This document shows positions 48,383 to 60,735 of a DNA stretch of 64,000 nucleotides, piece by piece (position 1 is the stretch's first letter; every line of letters starts with the position of its first letter). Under the pieces are notes generated by a model, which saw only the letters and a list, made by a program, of their open reading frames with translations, did no database searches and was not told the origin of the DNA. Both the position numbers and the translations under genes were made by a program. This DNA is from Alnus glutinosa (taxonomy: Eukaryota; Streptophyta; Magnoliopsida; Fagales; Betulaceae): NCBI RefSeq assembly GCF_958979055.1, contig NC_084888.1, forward strand, positions 5,474,001 to 5,538,000, read 5' to 3'.

Positions 48383-51057
48383 CTGAAAGAGCAAATGCAC
48401 AATACATCATATCGATCAATATTTTAAGAAACCCAACAGAATACCTAAACTTGAAGATGATGAATAGGCAAAACAATATAGTCCCGCAGCTTGAGCAACT
48501 GCAGGAATGCAACCTATCAAGCAACCACAACCCAACACATCAACAGTGATTACACAGCACTTGGTCATACAGCTACAACTATAAAGGTTAATTTGCTAGC
48601 CAGTCTTTGAAGGTAACCACTAAACAATCACACTTGAGATACACTCAAGTAAATGTATTTTGATACGGTTGCAGCAACTTGACAAAGCCCATTACTAGAC
48701 ATTAAAGGGAATCCAATTGTTAAGGTTATTATTAGACCCACCATAGCAAAAAACCAACTTTCAAACAGTTCTAACCATACAATCCTATATTTTCATACCA
48801 TGTCAGCAGAAGAAATAAGAGACAATATGATGTTTGTACCATCCAGTAAACATTCTTTTCTATTAAAATTATAACTACTGATGATGATGAGCAGGCAGAA
48901 ACATAATTGCAAATGAAGAACAAAAGATCAACACAAATTTCAAATCAAGATGTTAGTATAACAAATCTATTAAATGAAACTAATCATATGGGGTACAATT
49001 TTATTTTTTTTATTTTAAATTATGACAGGTCAATTGGGAAACTAACAGTCAATAACCAATACAAATTGTGCACTTTATAGACCCACCAAACAATGAGTCC
49101 CAATACAAACTCAGCTTAATCTAGTTTTTTAGCATTGTAGATTTAATCTAACTCAATTAGCTTGTAGAATAAATGATAAGTAGATGGTTTAGATGCATCA
49201 AATAAAATTGAATCCCATCCAATCGTGGAAACGGATCCCTTTTTCTCCATGATGGCATGGCATAAGAACCAAATTCAATAGTTAGAACAATAAGAAATCC
49301 ATCTCCTAAAGCTATCAGTAAACTCCACAAAGCCTTCAAACAACTCTAATGAGATATTTATAAAATTCAACCATTGGATAGTCAAAGAAGCGTTTACATA
49401 TGAGCTTAGGAACAAAGAATGGACACATACACACACAAAAAAAAAAGAACAAGAAGAAGAATGGCATGGATGTAAAAACTATACGTCAACCAAAAGCAAA
49501 ATCTTGACAACACCGATTTACAAACATCCTTCTCACAGATCAAGAACCACACCTTCTTCAAGAGCACATGTCAAAAGACATCATTTGTGTTTAAGAACAT
49601 TTTTACATGTTTACACATTCCCAACATATTGTTCACATTGGATGTAAAGTAATCTTTCAAGCCAACTGAAACAAAAGCAATTCCAACAACATCAGTATGG
49701 TGCCGGCGTGATGTGAAGGTCTAGGAGATGAAATTGACTATTTGATAGCTAAAACTATACAGACTTAGGTTATTATGCCATGTCAACATGAGGACACAAT
49801 TTTATTCTAATGGCTCCCTTCAAAATTCAATTTGATGAGTTTTAACGATCGAACTTGAATATTCATTTCAAAGTAAGCCAAGTTATCTTCAATAAAGCTT
49901 ATCTTTAGTACATTTGATCTACTAAATGAGACCCATTATAGCGGGAGTCCTAATCCTCTTCATATTTTTCTTGACATGACTAGTTTATCCCATGTAAATG
50001 TTGGGAAAAAAAAACTAAACATTGGAATCCTATGATATGATGAGTCCCATTTAGTAGATCAACCATACTAAAAATCAACTTCACCTAAGAACTTGGAGTC
50101 AAAAGTCATCAAACCAAATTTATTTAGAACTAATAGCAGCCCCCATCCCTTTTCCTCATGTTAAACATAGCATAAAAACATATTTGATTGTATGGTTAGA
50201 ACACCTGTGAGTAAGACACTATCATTAAATCAACACTAACTAACCATAGTCAACAAAAGGAAATGTCCAAATTTCACATAAGAACCCACATAAGTTTCGA
50301 ACTAAGCCTAGCATAAAGAAGTCTAACCATGGAGGCGCCTGACGGAAGAGGAAAACTAGATAAGCAACCCTGTTTGATTGCTGACAAAATGAAAATAAGG
50401 AAGTAAAAATCACGAATCATTTGGAACTTTGATTGGCACCCGAGAAAACTCCAACCTCCACCCAACAAAACCCTATCAAAATAGTCAGGTTCATTTTTAA
50501 GTTGGATTTTCATTTTCGGGAGACCAAATCGAAAAATCATCAAAATCATAATTTCACTTCCTTTACTTTCCCTTACTTTGTCAGCAACCAAATGTGAGCA
50601 AATAGACCAAAAAAAAAAAAAAAAGAGAGAAGGAAATCAAAGCATTTAACAACGGACAGTAAAATATAAACAAAAATGCTATTCAAAGACCTAACAGGCA
50701 CAGTTTGCTGATAATAGATCACCAACAGGCACAGTTTCATTTGTCGATAAGATTTGAAAACTTTTGATGATGATGACAATAGTAAAAAATTACCAAATCT
50801 TCTCAACAAATGATTATGCTATGCATTTAAACATTTACACCTCTTAAAACACCAAAAATCCAACACTACGGTATTTTTCTAAGCTTAACTGACATTTTCA
50901 TTTTTTTATGATTTAATAAAAAAATATAAAGTTCCACAAATAATCAGGAAAAAACAAAATCTAAAACAGTTAGCTTAAAGCTAATGCCAGAGTAAAACAG
51001 ATGACAAAAAATCGGTTCCCAATCGGGGACTGAAGTAGTTGAAGTAGATTTTCTCAC
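48383..51057 (-). other. 5' UTR intron of eL36
   Basis: A long, AT-rich intron between the leader and the first coding exon. I looked for C/D-box snoRNAs, which plant ribosomal-protein introns often host, and found no convincing C/D pair by eye. The open frame at 50274-50591 shows no recognisable protein. A second short intron may exist in the leader (TTCTCAG|ATCTC near 51100, with a GGGTGAGC donor near 51218). Confidence 0.55.
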
Positions 51058-51239
51058 CTAAAATACGGCTCCCGCGAAGACTTTCCGAGAAACTTTGAGA
51101 TCTGAGAAAATGGGAAAGGAAAATTAGCTCAACCTTCCGCGAGTAAGATTTGAGAAGAGAGGTTCATCGAAAAAAAAATTTAAAAAAATATATATTTGAG
51201 AAGAGAGGCGCTCACCCGCTACGCGACACTGGAAGAAAA

Positions 51240-51280
51240 TTAGGGTTTTGTAGTATGAGTCATTGAGTTGTGTATTTATA
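51240..51280 (-). promoter_or_regulatory. Core promoter of eL36: TATA box and telo-box
   Basis: On the minus strand TATAAATA (51280-51273) lies about 25 bases before AAACCCTAA (51248-51240). The telo-box is a hallmark of plant ribosomal-protein promoters. A pyrimidine-rich start (AACCCTAATTTTCTTCC) follows, as in translation-machinery mRNAs. Transcription start is inferred at about 51245-51250. Confidence 0.7.
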
Positions 51281-51855
51281 TGAGAATTCGAAGGGAAATT
51301 GGTGAAGGGTAATACCGTAATATGGGGAAGTGGTGGTGAAGTGACTGAAACACCCAGGGAAGTTTTGCTAATGCCCCATGCGGAAGTGTATTGAAATGAA
51401 AGGCAGTATGGACATTTAGGTACGTTAAGCCTAGGGCTGTAGAGCATTCACATTAGGCCAGTAATTAACCAAAAATATATATATATATAGCAAAAAAAAT
51501 ATCATCTAGTTCAACAATGCATTAAAAAAATTAATTTAAATTTCTCTCCTCTTTAAGAATAGTTAAAAAATTAATAAAAGTAAATACTTAAAATGCTTAG
51601 TCAAATGTAAGTGTTTAAAAAAAATAGATAGTTAAAATATAAAAAGAAGTTAATTAACTAGATGTTAGCTAAACATTTGCTTAATTATGAGTGACCATAT
51701 TTTACATTTTAGATAAAACAATGTCATGATTCATGAGTGACCATATTTTACACGTGGTAAATGCTTTTAAGCCGCAACCCCTTTTGTCAATGAAATACGA
51801 TACATTGTTCCATCAACTTCAAAACAAAATTCTTGATCATTTTTGTCTATATAAT
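51281..51855. other. Intergenic, AT-rich, with a short direct repeat
   Basis: No gene. The words ATGAGTGACCATATTTTAC occur twice, near 51688 and 51733, about 45 bases apart. A (TA)n stretch is at 51475-51488. Confidence 0.5.
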
Positions 51856-51868
51856 AACTTTTACTTTT

Positions 51869-52705
51869 AAATACAAGTGACGAGACTATGTTTTCTCTCT
51901 CTCTTTTCTTTTTGTGAAGTTTCTAGAGAGGGAGCGAATTCAGTGTGAAAGACGTTTCGCCGGGGGGGTTGGCCTCACACCTCTCCCTCCCGGCGCTGTT
52001 CTTCCCTTAGCCTTCGGCTATAGTGGTTTTTGTCCTCCTGGCTTGTTTTCAATGGTGGTTTTGTCCCCCTAGTGTTAAATTCGGTGGTGGTTGTTGTTTT
52101 TTCTTTGTTTTGTTGTTGTTAGTTGGTGCAAATAGAAGATTTTCTGGTCCAGGTTTGTGATGAACGGCGAGTGTTGGTGGTTCCGGCTGAGATGTTATCA
52201 AAGCTAAATCTACAAGACTCGGCTGGAATATCGTCGACAAGGACCTTTCTGTTTGGCACGTGACTAGCACGTGCCGGGGTTTTCTTTCCATGGTCTTACG
52301 CGTGAGGGTCACCGTTTGCTTCTCCAGTCTCGGACGGTGACGATTCGGACTCCTGAATGTCGTCTGACGCAAGAGAGGTTCCTAGAGACGGTGCGTGTTC
52401 TACACGCGCAGTCTCCGGCGGCGGTTCTTGCTTCCGGGAATTTTTTCTGTTTGTATTAGTGTATATTCTTGTCTTTGATTTACAGTCTACTATAATGGTA
52501 ACTGCTTTAAGCTAGTTTTTATAGCTTTGTGGGTAGATAATCTTTTTCTCTAATCACTCCTATAGCCTTCGGGCTTTGCTGTTTGTAGCTTTGATTGTGG
52601 TACTGTGGTTCTTTGTTTGTGTTCATTGATTGTATTACCCTTTGGGGTGGATGTTCAGCAATGAAGATGAAGATGGCACTTTGTTCAAAAAAAAAAAAAA
52701 AAAAA
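51869..52705 (+). mobile_element. Non-autonomous L1-type retroposon, 837 bp
   Basis: A perfect 13-bp target duplication, AACTTTTACTTTT, lies at 51856-51868 and 52706-52718. The element starts near a CT-rich leader with TTTCTAGAGAGGGAGC and ends ATGGCACTTTGTTCA plus a poly-A tail of about 20. It has no long open frame. It looks like the 5' and 3' untranslated parts of a LINE joined together. The intact tail and duplication suggest a young insertion. Confidence 0.82.
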
Positions 52706-52984
52706 AACTTTTACTTTTGTTTTTATTTTCTTCATTAAAAAAAACCCTAAAGCTAGGTAGGAGACCACATTGTCACATAGACAAGTTAGTCAAGAGTTAT
52801 GTCTTGAGGTGGCAAAATATCATATTTCTTTGTCAATTTGGGAGTAATTCGACCATTTTAAAAAGTTTTTTTTTTACTTAGATTTATAATTTTGTTTTTA
52901 TTGTTTTATATTTATATTAAACGAGACACGTATCGTCCTCTAATTAAGTATGACATAACAGTATCTCTAAAAATTTATTAGAAG

Positions 52985-53149
52985 AGTGATGCTATATATC
53001 ATATTTTTATCTTACAATTATGACGTGACAATCCTAATTAACAGTTTAACTTTTTTTAAATAATAATTGATTTAAGAGTTGGTTGTGACGTCAGTATTGT
53101 TAGATGTAGAATAATTATAAATTAAAAATAAAATTTATAGCATTACTCG
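52985..53149. mobile_element. MITE with GAGTGATGCTATA-type ends
   Basis: The left end AGAGTGATGCTATATATC pairs with the right end (TTTATAGCATTACTC on the plus strand). Inner TATGACGTGACAAT pairs loosely with GTGACGTCA. The end wording is close to the elements at 26409 and 63148. Confidence 0.55.
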
Positions 53150-54620
53150 CAATAAAATTCATAATTCATGGACCATTGAGCATTTTTCTCGGAAATTTAC
53201 GACCACCGTGTATTGGATCAAATTATTTTGGTTTATCAATGAAAGATGAGAAGTTTTCTGTTAAAAAAAGAAAAAAGAAAAAAAGAACTTGTTAATTTAT
53301 TGATTTTAAAAAGGAATCTACATGGACTGGCACAAGGCGCCAACCATACCTACCACACAGAGCAGCCCCAGGAGGAATTAGACTGCCGGGCTAATGCATG
53401 AATTGGCCAACCACATCGTTCGATTAGACTTTCGAGGCCATGGTTACTCTTATGCGTAACTAGTGGAATCTAAGCATTTGAGGAGGTAGATTCTTGGAGC
53501 CAACCCAAAGGAAATGGGGTTGACTTGCAGGTATTGCACAACTTGACAATGTCTTCCTCATTTCTCTTTCACGTTTCAGCTTCCCTTCAATCCTTTTTTT
53601 CTTTTTTTATTTGTTTTTATTGAACATAGTTTATTTTGTTTGTCCTCAGCTCAATTTGCACTTACTACTCCGTCATATAAACCTCAACCACAATCACCCT
53701 CTTAAGTAATCTATCTTTTCCCAATTCAAAGCGCCACCAAAAGCTTTGTTCTTGTGTTGGAATTTCCAATTTTGTTAGTCAAAAAGTGCAATTCAATGCT
53801 TCTTTTTCACTGTTTTGAAATATGTTATAATGGGTCCAAGTAATTATGCCTGTGTCCAACTTTAGCCGCTGATCCTCATTGCTTTTGTTCCCGAAAACCC
53901 TAGGAGAATAGACCGGAGCCATTGTTTTAAAGTTCCAGAATTTGGGTGTCCTTCAATTTCAATTTTCCGCAATTGGGTTTGATCCGTGTTGGTTAAAATT
54001 GTATTCTTTAGCTGAAACTCAATCCCGTGCCTCGTACAGATTCCCACAAACGGCTTCAAATTTTCAGTGTCGTGTTAAGTGCACATACACTTTGGGCTTC
54101 ATGTATCTGTATCTTGTTATTTAATTAGCTCAGCTTTCATCTTATAAAGAAGGATTCTGCGTTTGGAATTATCTTTGTTTTATCAGTTTAATCTGTTGCA
54201 AGCTCAAGTTTGTCTTTCATCCCAGAAGAAAAAGGAAAAAGGGCTCAAGTTTGTCATGGAGTGGCTCATTTGAAGGTCCTCAAATATAGTTTTCCATGTA
54301 TAGCTCGCCATACTAGTTCATATGTTTTGTTTGTTCAACTAAGATCATAAACTATTTTTGTTGATTTAGGTGCTTTTACCTTGATCCCAGATACTTCTAT
54401 TTAGAAATCTACTATTTTCACTCATCTTTCAAATCCTATTGTTTTTTTCCATATTCATTTTACATTTTCAAGAACTTGATATTTTCATCTCTCTCTTTCT
54501 CTCTCTCTCTCTCTCTGTTAGATATATATCCACACACATACACACCTATATATCTATTGCCATCATTACGTACACTTGGAGTCATGTTTGTTGATGTCTG
54601 TTAATGTGCTTGCTATATAG
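53150..54620 (+). promoter_or_regulatory. Upstream region and 5' UTR of the lipase gene
   Basis: No coding frame is supported. A splice acceptor (TGCTATATAG|GCGTCT) lies six bases before the lipase ATG, so a leader exon must lie upstream, probably in 53.5-54.3 kb. A (CT)n tract occurs at 54489-54517. The leader donor could not be chosen with confidence. Confidence 0.5.
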
Positions 54621-54626
54621 GCGTCT

Positions 54627-57600
54627 ATGTCAATAGCCTGTGGCATTCCCATCCTTGAGGGTGTGTACTGTCTGGCTTGTGCTCGCTGGTTGTGGCAGAA
54701 ATGCCTCTACACCGCAGGCCATGAAAGTGAAAACTGGGGCCTAGGCACCGCTGAAGAATTTGAGCCTGTTCCTCGCCTTTGTCGCCTCATCTTAGCTAAC
54801 TATGAAAACGATATTCGTAATCCGCTTTGGGCTCCGCCTGGAGGTTACAAAATTAATCCTGACTGGGTAGTCTTACGTAAAAATTATGAAGAAACTGTTG
54901 GCCATGTTACTCCTTATATGATCTACCTTGATCAAGATAATGCTGATATAGTCCTGGCAGTTAGTGGGCTCAATTTGGCGAAGCAAAATGATTATGCAGT
55001 TTTACTTGATAACAAACTGGGGCAGACAAAATTTGGTGGTGGTTATGTCCACAATGGGCTATTAAAGGCAGCAGGATGGCTTTTCGATGCAGAGTGTGAG
55101 GTTTTGAGGGAATTGGTCGAGAGGAATCCAAATTATACCCTGACATTTGCTGGTCATTCCCTAGGAGCAGGGGTGGTAGCACTGTTGACATTGGTCGTAG
55201 TTCAGAATCGGGGAAAATTGGGAAACATTGAGAGAAAGAGGATCCGATGCTATGCTATAGCTCCTCCTCGGTGTATGTCACTGAATTTGGCAGTCAGATA
55301 TGCAGATATTATCAATTCTGTTGTACTTCAGGTACAATCATCACCTTCCATTGTTTCTTTTAGATTTGTGTGCCTTCCCATCCATAATTTGTTTACTATC
55401 AACCTACTTATATTGGAATAGTAACTGTGATTTTTTCATTGGACTGAGTTTAGTTGCATGTGTTATCTTAATAGTAATTTAGTCAAAATGATTTATGGTA
55501 ATGTTTATCATATAATAATTTTGAAAATATATACAATCAAACTTTAAAATGGTAAAAAGACTAAATTACGCGTATAAATCTTCTGTCAACACAAACTTTT
55601 TACAACCAAAGCATCATAGAATAATAAATTCATAAATTCTTAGAATTATATAACTGATTTGCTAGAGATGGATATCATGTGATGGGTGAAATATTAGAAG
55701 AGCAGAGCATCTTCTTGAAAAGCACATGTCATTAAGTTGATGACCAAGTTTGTCGCAATTAGCGGGATGGATTTGCAAAGATAAGGTGGATTTGTTGACT
55801 AAGGGGTTTAAATGTCATTAAAAGGTTACTTTGTTTTCCAGCATTACGTTTTCATCAATATTCATGTCCTTTATGTGTATGGATGATTGTATGTGCTAAT
55901 GTTTTTAATGTGAGTTATCTTAATGAACCAGGATGATTTCTTACCTCGGACAACCACTGCCCTGGAAGATGTATTCAAATCACTTATCTGGTAAAAACTA
56001 GTATGTCGTAGTCACCTTTATTTTTGCTTGGCAGTTACTAGAATGCATGATTCAAAGTTTTCCCAATCACATGTAAAAGCTAACAGTGTGTGAGGAACTT
56101 TAGGAAAGAATAGGACTTCTATGGATTTCGGAAGGGTATATAGCATATACGCAGATGTCCCTCCAAAGGGAATCTTTTTCTCTTTTTTATTTAATGTTTT
56201 CTTTTTTTTGTGGGGGGGGGGGGGGGGAAGGTGAGGGAGAAAATCGTAGTTAATTCTTTCGGGAGAAAGTCATACATAATTCTTTCAGGTTCTATATTGC
56301 ATCTGCATGAAAATTGGAAGTCATTCTTCTTTGTGGTCTGTTCCCAACCACACCAAATATGTATCCCTCTTTATTTATCTGAACAAGTACTGCTCCAGTT
56401 TTTATCGGGGGCTTCTTTGAGGGAAGCCTGAATAATTTTAGAAATGAATGCTTTCATAAACATGCATTTAGTCTGTCACTAATATCATTTTCGATGCAAT
56501 TCAGAGTGTACCATCTGAGTAAGATTCTAAAGTTGGGTTTCCTTCATTTGGACAGCTTGCCATGTTTGCTATGCCTGATGTGCTTGAAGGATACATGCAC
56601 ACTGGAGGAGAAGATGCTTAAAGATCCAAGACGGCTCTATGCACCTGGTCGTCTCTATCACATTGTTGAGCGGAAACCCTTAAGGTATAATAAGGTTCAT
56701 ATTGAGCACTATATTCCCTAACATGTGCTCAGTTAAGAAGAGGCACTGGCTTGATGTTTGAATATCCTTTACTGAAGGAGGCAACCACCAAACTCATAGA
56801 TGATGTGGGAGACTTGATATATAGAGGAGGCTTAACTTTTGCTAGGTATAGAGCAACTTAAGAGCAAGTGAGAGGAGAGTGTAAGAGTTTTTTTTTGTCG
56901 GAATATTTATAGCTTCTTTTTTATATAAGCCTTTTTATTCATCTTTACTAAGTGAAAGAGATTAGTGAGTGTTGCTGAGGAGGCATATGTAGCTGTTTTC
57001 TTTATCTATATTTGTTTGGCCAATCTGGCACATGCAGCCATGCAGGGGCCTGCTCCTGGCAGTTTGCTCCTGTTTGCAGGCACTCTTTAGGCATTTCACC
57101 ATCAGACTGTCTGGGCATCATCTTTGGAGACAACAAAATACTTCCCCCCCCCCCCCCCCCCCCCCCCCCCCTCTCTCTCTATCTCTCTCTCCTCTGATTC
57201 TGTTGGGATGGGTGGGGTAACCTGGTAGGCTAGGGTCTGGACTTTGGCTTCACCAGGCCACCTGAAAATCACTTTCAGGAGCTTCTACCATCTGCTTAAG
57301 TCATCAAGAATCTCTGAAACCCATCCCATACACTGATGCTGGAATTACTGTGGATTTGCAGCTGTTGAGTACCGAGCTCAAATAGAGCCCCTGAGGACCA
57401 ATTCTCATGGTAGCATGGTGTAAATTATAGGGTTCATTTACTCGACAATCTTACATGCGATGCAGTGAGGCCTAAGCCTTCTGCGTAGTTAGGGAAAGTA
57501 ACCCAGATATGTTTTAACCTCTGCTGCAATGACATGCTCCCCTGTTTCGCATGCTGAATTTATTTTGAAACTTGTCTGAGACATTGGGCTATCTTTGTTT

Positions 57601-59048
57601 TCATTCCTTATGAAGTAAGAGATTAATGTGTTAATTGAAAGGAGAGGGATTACAATGTTAGAATCACCGACAGACATTTTTGAAAATGTTGAGAAATGAC
57701 TAGAGTGAGAGGCATATTAGTCAAATAATAATTGCTTCTTTGGAGTTATTTTGAGATTTAGCATCTTAATTTTTTTTAGGGGCATTTATGAAATGATGTC
57801 AAATAAAATTATAAATTTTATTTGTAAAATGGTAATTGCGTCATATCCATGCCTTTCTGGTGGGATTATTTGAAGTATGGCACTAGTTTAGTGCTTTATG
57901 CACAATTATTTTTTTCCATGTTGCAGGTTAGGAAGATTTCCACCGGTTGTGAGGACAGCTGTACCTGTGGATGGGAGGTTTGAGCACTTAGTTCTTTCTT
58001 GCAATGCAACTTCTGACCACGCTATCATTTGGATAGAGAGAGAATCACAAAGGGCTCTTGATGTAAGTTATTGGCAATAGAAAAACCTTTAATACTACAG
58101 TTTTCTGCCCCCATCCCCACTGGCGTTTCTGTTTAAACCTGGGATGGAAATCCAACTGAAGTGAAAGAGACTACGATTATTTATAACAAAAAAAAAAAAA
58201 TGGAAAGTACATAATTCCATACACTGTTTATTCAGCTGCATTTATTAACATTAGAGAATCTTCTTATACAGATAACTCACACAATTGAGCTATTTTCTTA
58301 GGCACCCAAGTATCCATGGGATTACCCTACAAGCTTCCTTAACCATCCAGGATCCACCCCCCCTCTTCCCTCCCTTTTCCCTTCTGTGTTTTGATGATAC
58401 TATGCTTAATTACTTAGGCCCTACATCCAAGCTTTAGAGATGAAGGATTAACCATTGGATAGGTTGCATTTGGAAAACCGCCTGCAAGCCATTTATCCTA
58501 TTTGCTTTCTCGATAGAATTTCAATTAAGTAAATCATTTTCCAGGATTCCAACATTTTTCTCCTTGTTATCTAAAATCAAACTGGCTTTCTTATAACTGC
58601 GAATCCAATGTCTTCACAGTAAAGCTACAGTAGTCATGTATATCTAAATACCACTTGAGGTTTAAATGGTTGAAACTTGAAAGCTTATTTTCCACCTTTG
58701 CAGTGGTTTTGAAACATTTATGTGTCTTGAATTCAGTTAATGCTGGAGAAAGATAAGATTATGGAGATTCCGGTAAAGCAGAGGATGGAGCGGCAGGAAT
58801 CTCTTGCCCGAGAACATAGCCAGGAATACAAGGCAGCGCTTCAGAGAGCCGTTGCTTTGGATATCCCTGAGGCATACTCGCCTTCTGAATATGGAACATT
58901 CCATGAACATGAAGGTGAGAATTCTTCCAGATCAAGTGAGGACATCTCATCCTTGCCCGTTAAGGGAAGGAAGGAAAGCTGGGATGGATTTGTAGGGCGT
59001 CTATTTAAGGTGGATGAGTCTGGCCACATGGTGTTCAAGAAGTCATAG
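54627..59048 (+). CDS. Class 3 lipase / calmodulin-binding heat-shock-type protein
   Basis: Five coding exons: 54627-55331, 55932-55990, 56556-56684, 57927-58062 and 58737-59048. Phases close and give 446 residues. The N terminus (MSIACGIPILEGVYCLACAR) is hydrophobic and Cys-rich, the plant mono/diacylglycerol lipase N-domain. The lipase elbow GHSLGAG has Ser178 as nucleophile. An Asp of DDFLPR (236-237) and His329 in SDHAIIWIER probably complete the triad. The C-terminal third is acidic and helical (KQRMERQESLAREHSQEYKA). It closely matches, from memory, Arabidopsis proteins annotated as putative calmodulin-binding heat-shock proteins / sn1-specific diacylglycerol lipase-like. The substrate is inferred to be acylglycerols. 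A poly-C run and a poly-G run lie in its introns. Confidence 0.92.
56212..56227. repeat. Poly-G run, 16 bases
   Basis: Homopolymer in the second intron of the lipase gene, preceded by a T-rich tract. It is one of four long G/C runs within 4.5 kb. Confidence 0.85.
57144..57171. repeat. Poly-C run, 28 bases, followed by (CT)n
   Basis: Homopolymer in the third intron of the lipase gene. It creates proline-rich false open frames. Length may be unreliable in the assembly. Confidence 0.85.
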
Positions 59049-60735
59049 ATGATCAGAAGAATTTCACATTGTAACTTAGCCAACAAGTCATTCTTTGATT
59101 CATATCAAGCACCCTTTGACAGGGCTATGTTGAGTTCAATACCTGGATATCTGTCGAGGGACATGAAGATGTGTACATGAATGCCCAGCTTCGATCAAAT
59201 GTAAAAAGAATTTAATTCTTTAATGATTCTTTTAACCCTCCATTCCATGGGTGCTGAAGCATATAAAAAAGCTTTCCAAATACCCTCTTATCCATGTGTA
59301 CATTGTTTATTTTGTTGTACCATTCATCCAAACCATTCTGTGCATATTCAAAACGCTCACGTTTACTCTCTCTAGACTCTAATAGTTGGTCACCCCACCT
59401 CTATTCTCCTAACACTCCTCTCACTTAAAAGAATCATTATAGAAACTAAGATCATCATCATTTTGACGGTCATATCCAAAATTCTTTCTACAATTTGTTG
59501 GTGGTCGAGCTATCACTGCAATCAATGCCAATCATACACAAGGAATAAATTTTATTTATTTATAAATATTTAGGAGCACCAACAAAATATTATAAACGAA
59601 ATGTGAATAAGTACTTTTGCTGTGAGTATATAAATGATTGATTGGAAACCTTAAAAAATGTATAGGAGAATTCTATTTTGAAAAATGTAAAGTAGGAGAT
59701 GATCAATTTTCACCTATGGCGAAGTGAAAAGCAAAAATTGAGGAGTTTCTCTCGAATAAGCTAGCTGGTTATTCTTTGGGAACAAGGAGTGGGAGTTAAT
59801 TTGGATGAATGCTAATTTGATGTTGGGGACGTTATGGGTTTATGCAAATTGATTAAGGGCATTTTGCCAATTTAGGGGGGGGGGGGGGGGGGGGGGGGGA
59901 ATCCAGGAAAATGAATCCACATTCCAGCAAAAGAAAATTGACAAAAATCCAGATATGGGGTCATTTGAATTTCCAAAAATTTATAAAAGATTACCCCCAA
60001 TCAAACGGCTTCTTATTGTTTTAGTTTAGTCTAGGTCTACTGTTAAAGAGCCCACCCTTTTTTCATTATTTGGATTGCCCAATTCTTCTTCCTTTCGGAT
60101 CACAAGTGTGAAGGATCCACTCTTGTAACCTTTTTCCCTAATCTATTAAAAAAAAAAGAGTGAAGAAGCACAAATTCAGAGGATAAAGATGCAAAATGGG
60201 GGACACACTCATTTCCTAATCACCGCCTTTGTATGTCAAATTTCTTAACCTCTCCCTCAAAAGCTAAAGCAGCATTCTTTTCATCTTAAAAACTTCAAAT
60301 GAAATACAAAGCACAAACTGTATCTGCCAAATGATATGACTATAAAGTAGGGTTAATAAACATCATCTGTGCTATGTAGCCCATTACGACCACAATCAAA
60401 TATTGCCACCAAGCTACTCTAGGTGAACACTTAGGGTGGAACAATAATCTAATACACTGATGAAGATTCAGCTTGATGCATCCAAAAGGATGATGCTAAT
60501 TCTATGTATAAATTACTTTTACAGATTGGCTGTGCTTTGATTAAAAAATAGCCCGACCTAGTTGTCAATTACCTAGTATAGATAATAGCAACTAAAAATA
60601 CTATTCCCCTAATCTGCAACACAGTAAACCCCCAACAATTTTTTTTCTTTTTTTTGGGGTGGGGGGGGGGGGGGGGGGGGGGCGTGGGGGGAAGAGATAA
60701 ATAATACACATTCTGGAGAGACTTCTGTCATCCCA
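59049..60735. other. Convergent spacer between lipase and BAM9
   Basis: It holds the 3' UTRs of both genes and AT-rich DNA with no gene. Two poly-G runs occur: 59875-59899 (25 bases) and 60661-60682 (22 bases, preceded by GGGGT). Confidence 0.5.

Noticed and set aside
48870-48890. TGATGATGATGA as a snoRNA C box in the eL36 leader intron
   Set aside because: Wrong strand for the host transcript and no matching D box at suitable distance.
50274-50591. 105-aa frame in the eL36 leader intron
   Set aside because: No recognisable motif, no splice context, and AT-driven composition.
57012-57220. Proline-rich frames
   Set aside because: They are produced by the 28-base poly-C run inside a lipase intron.
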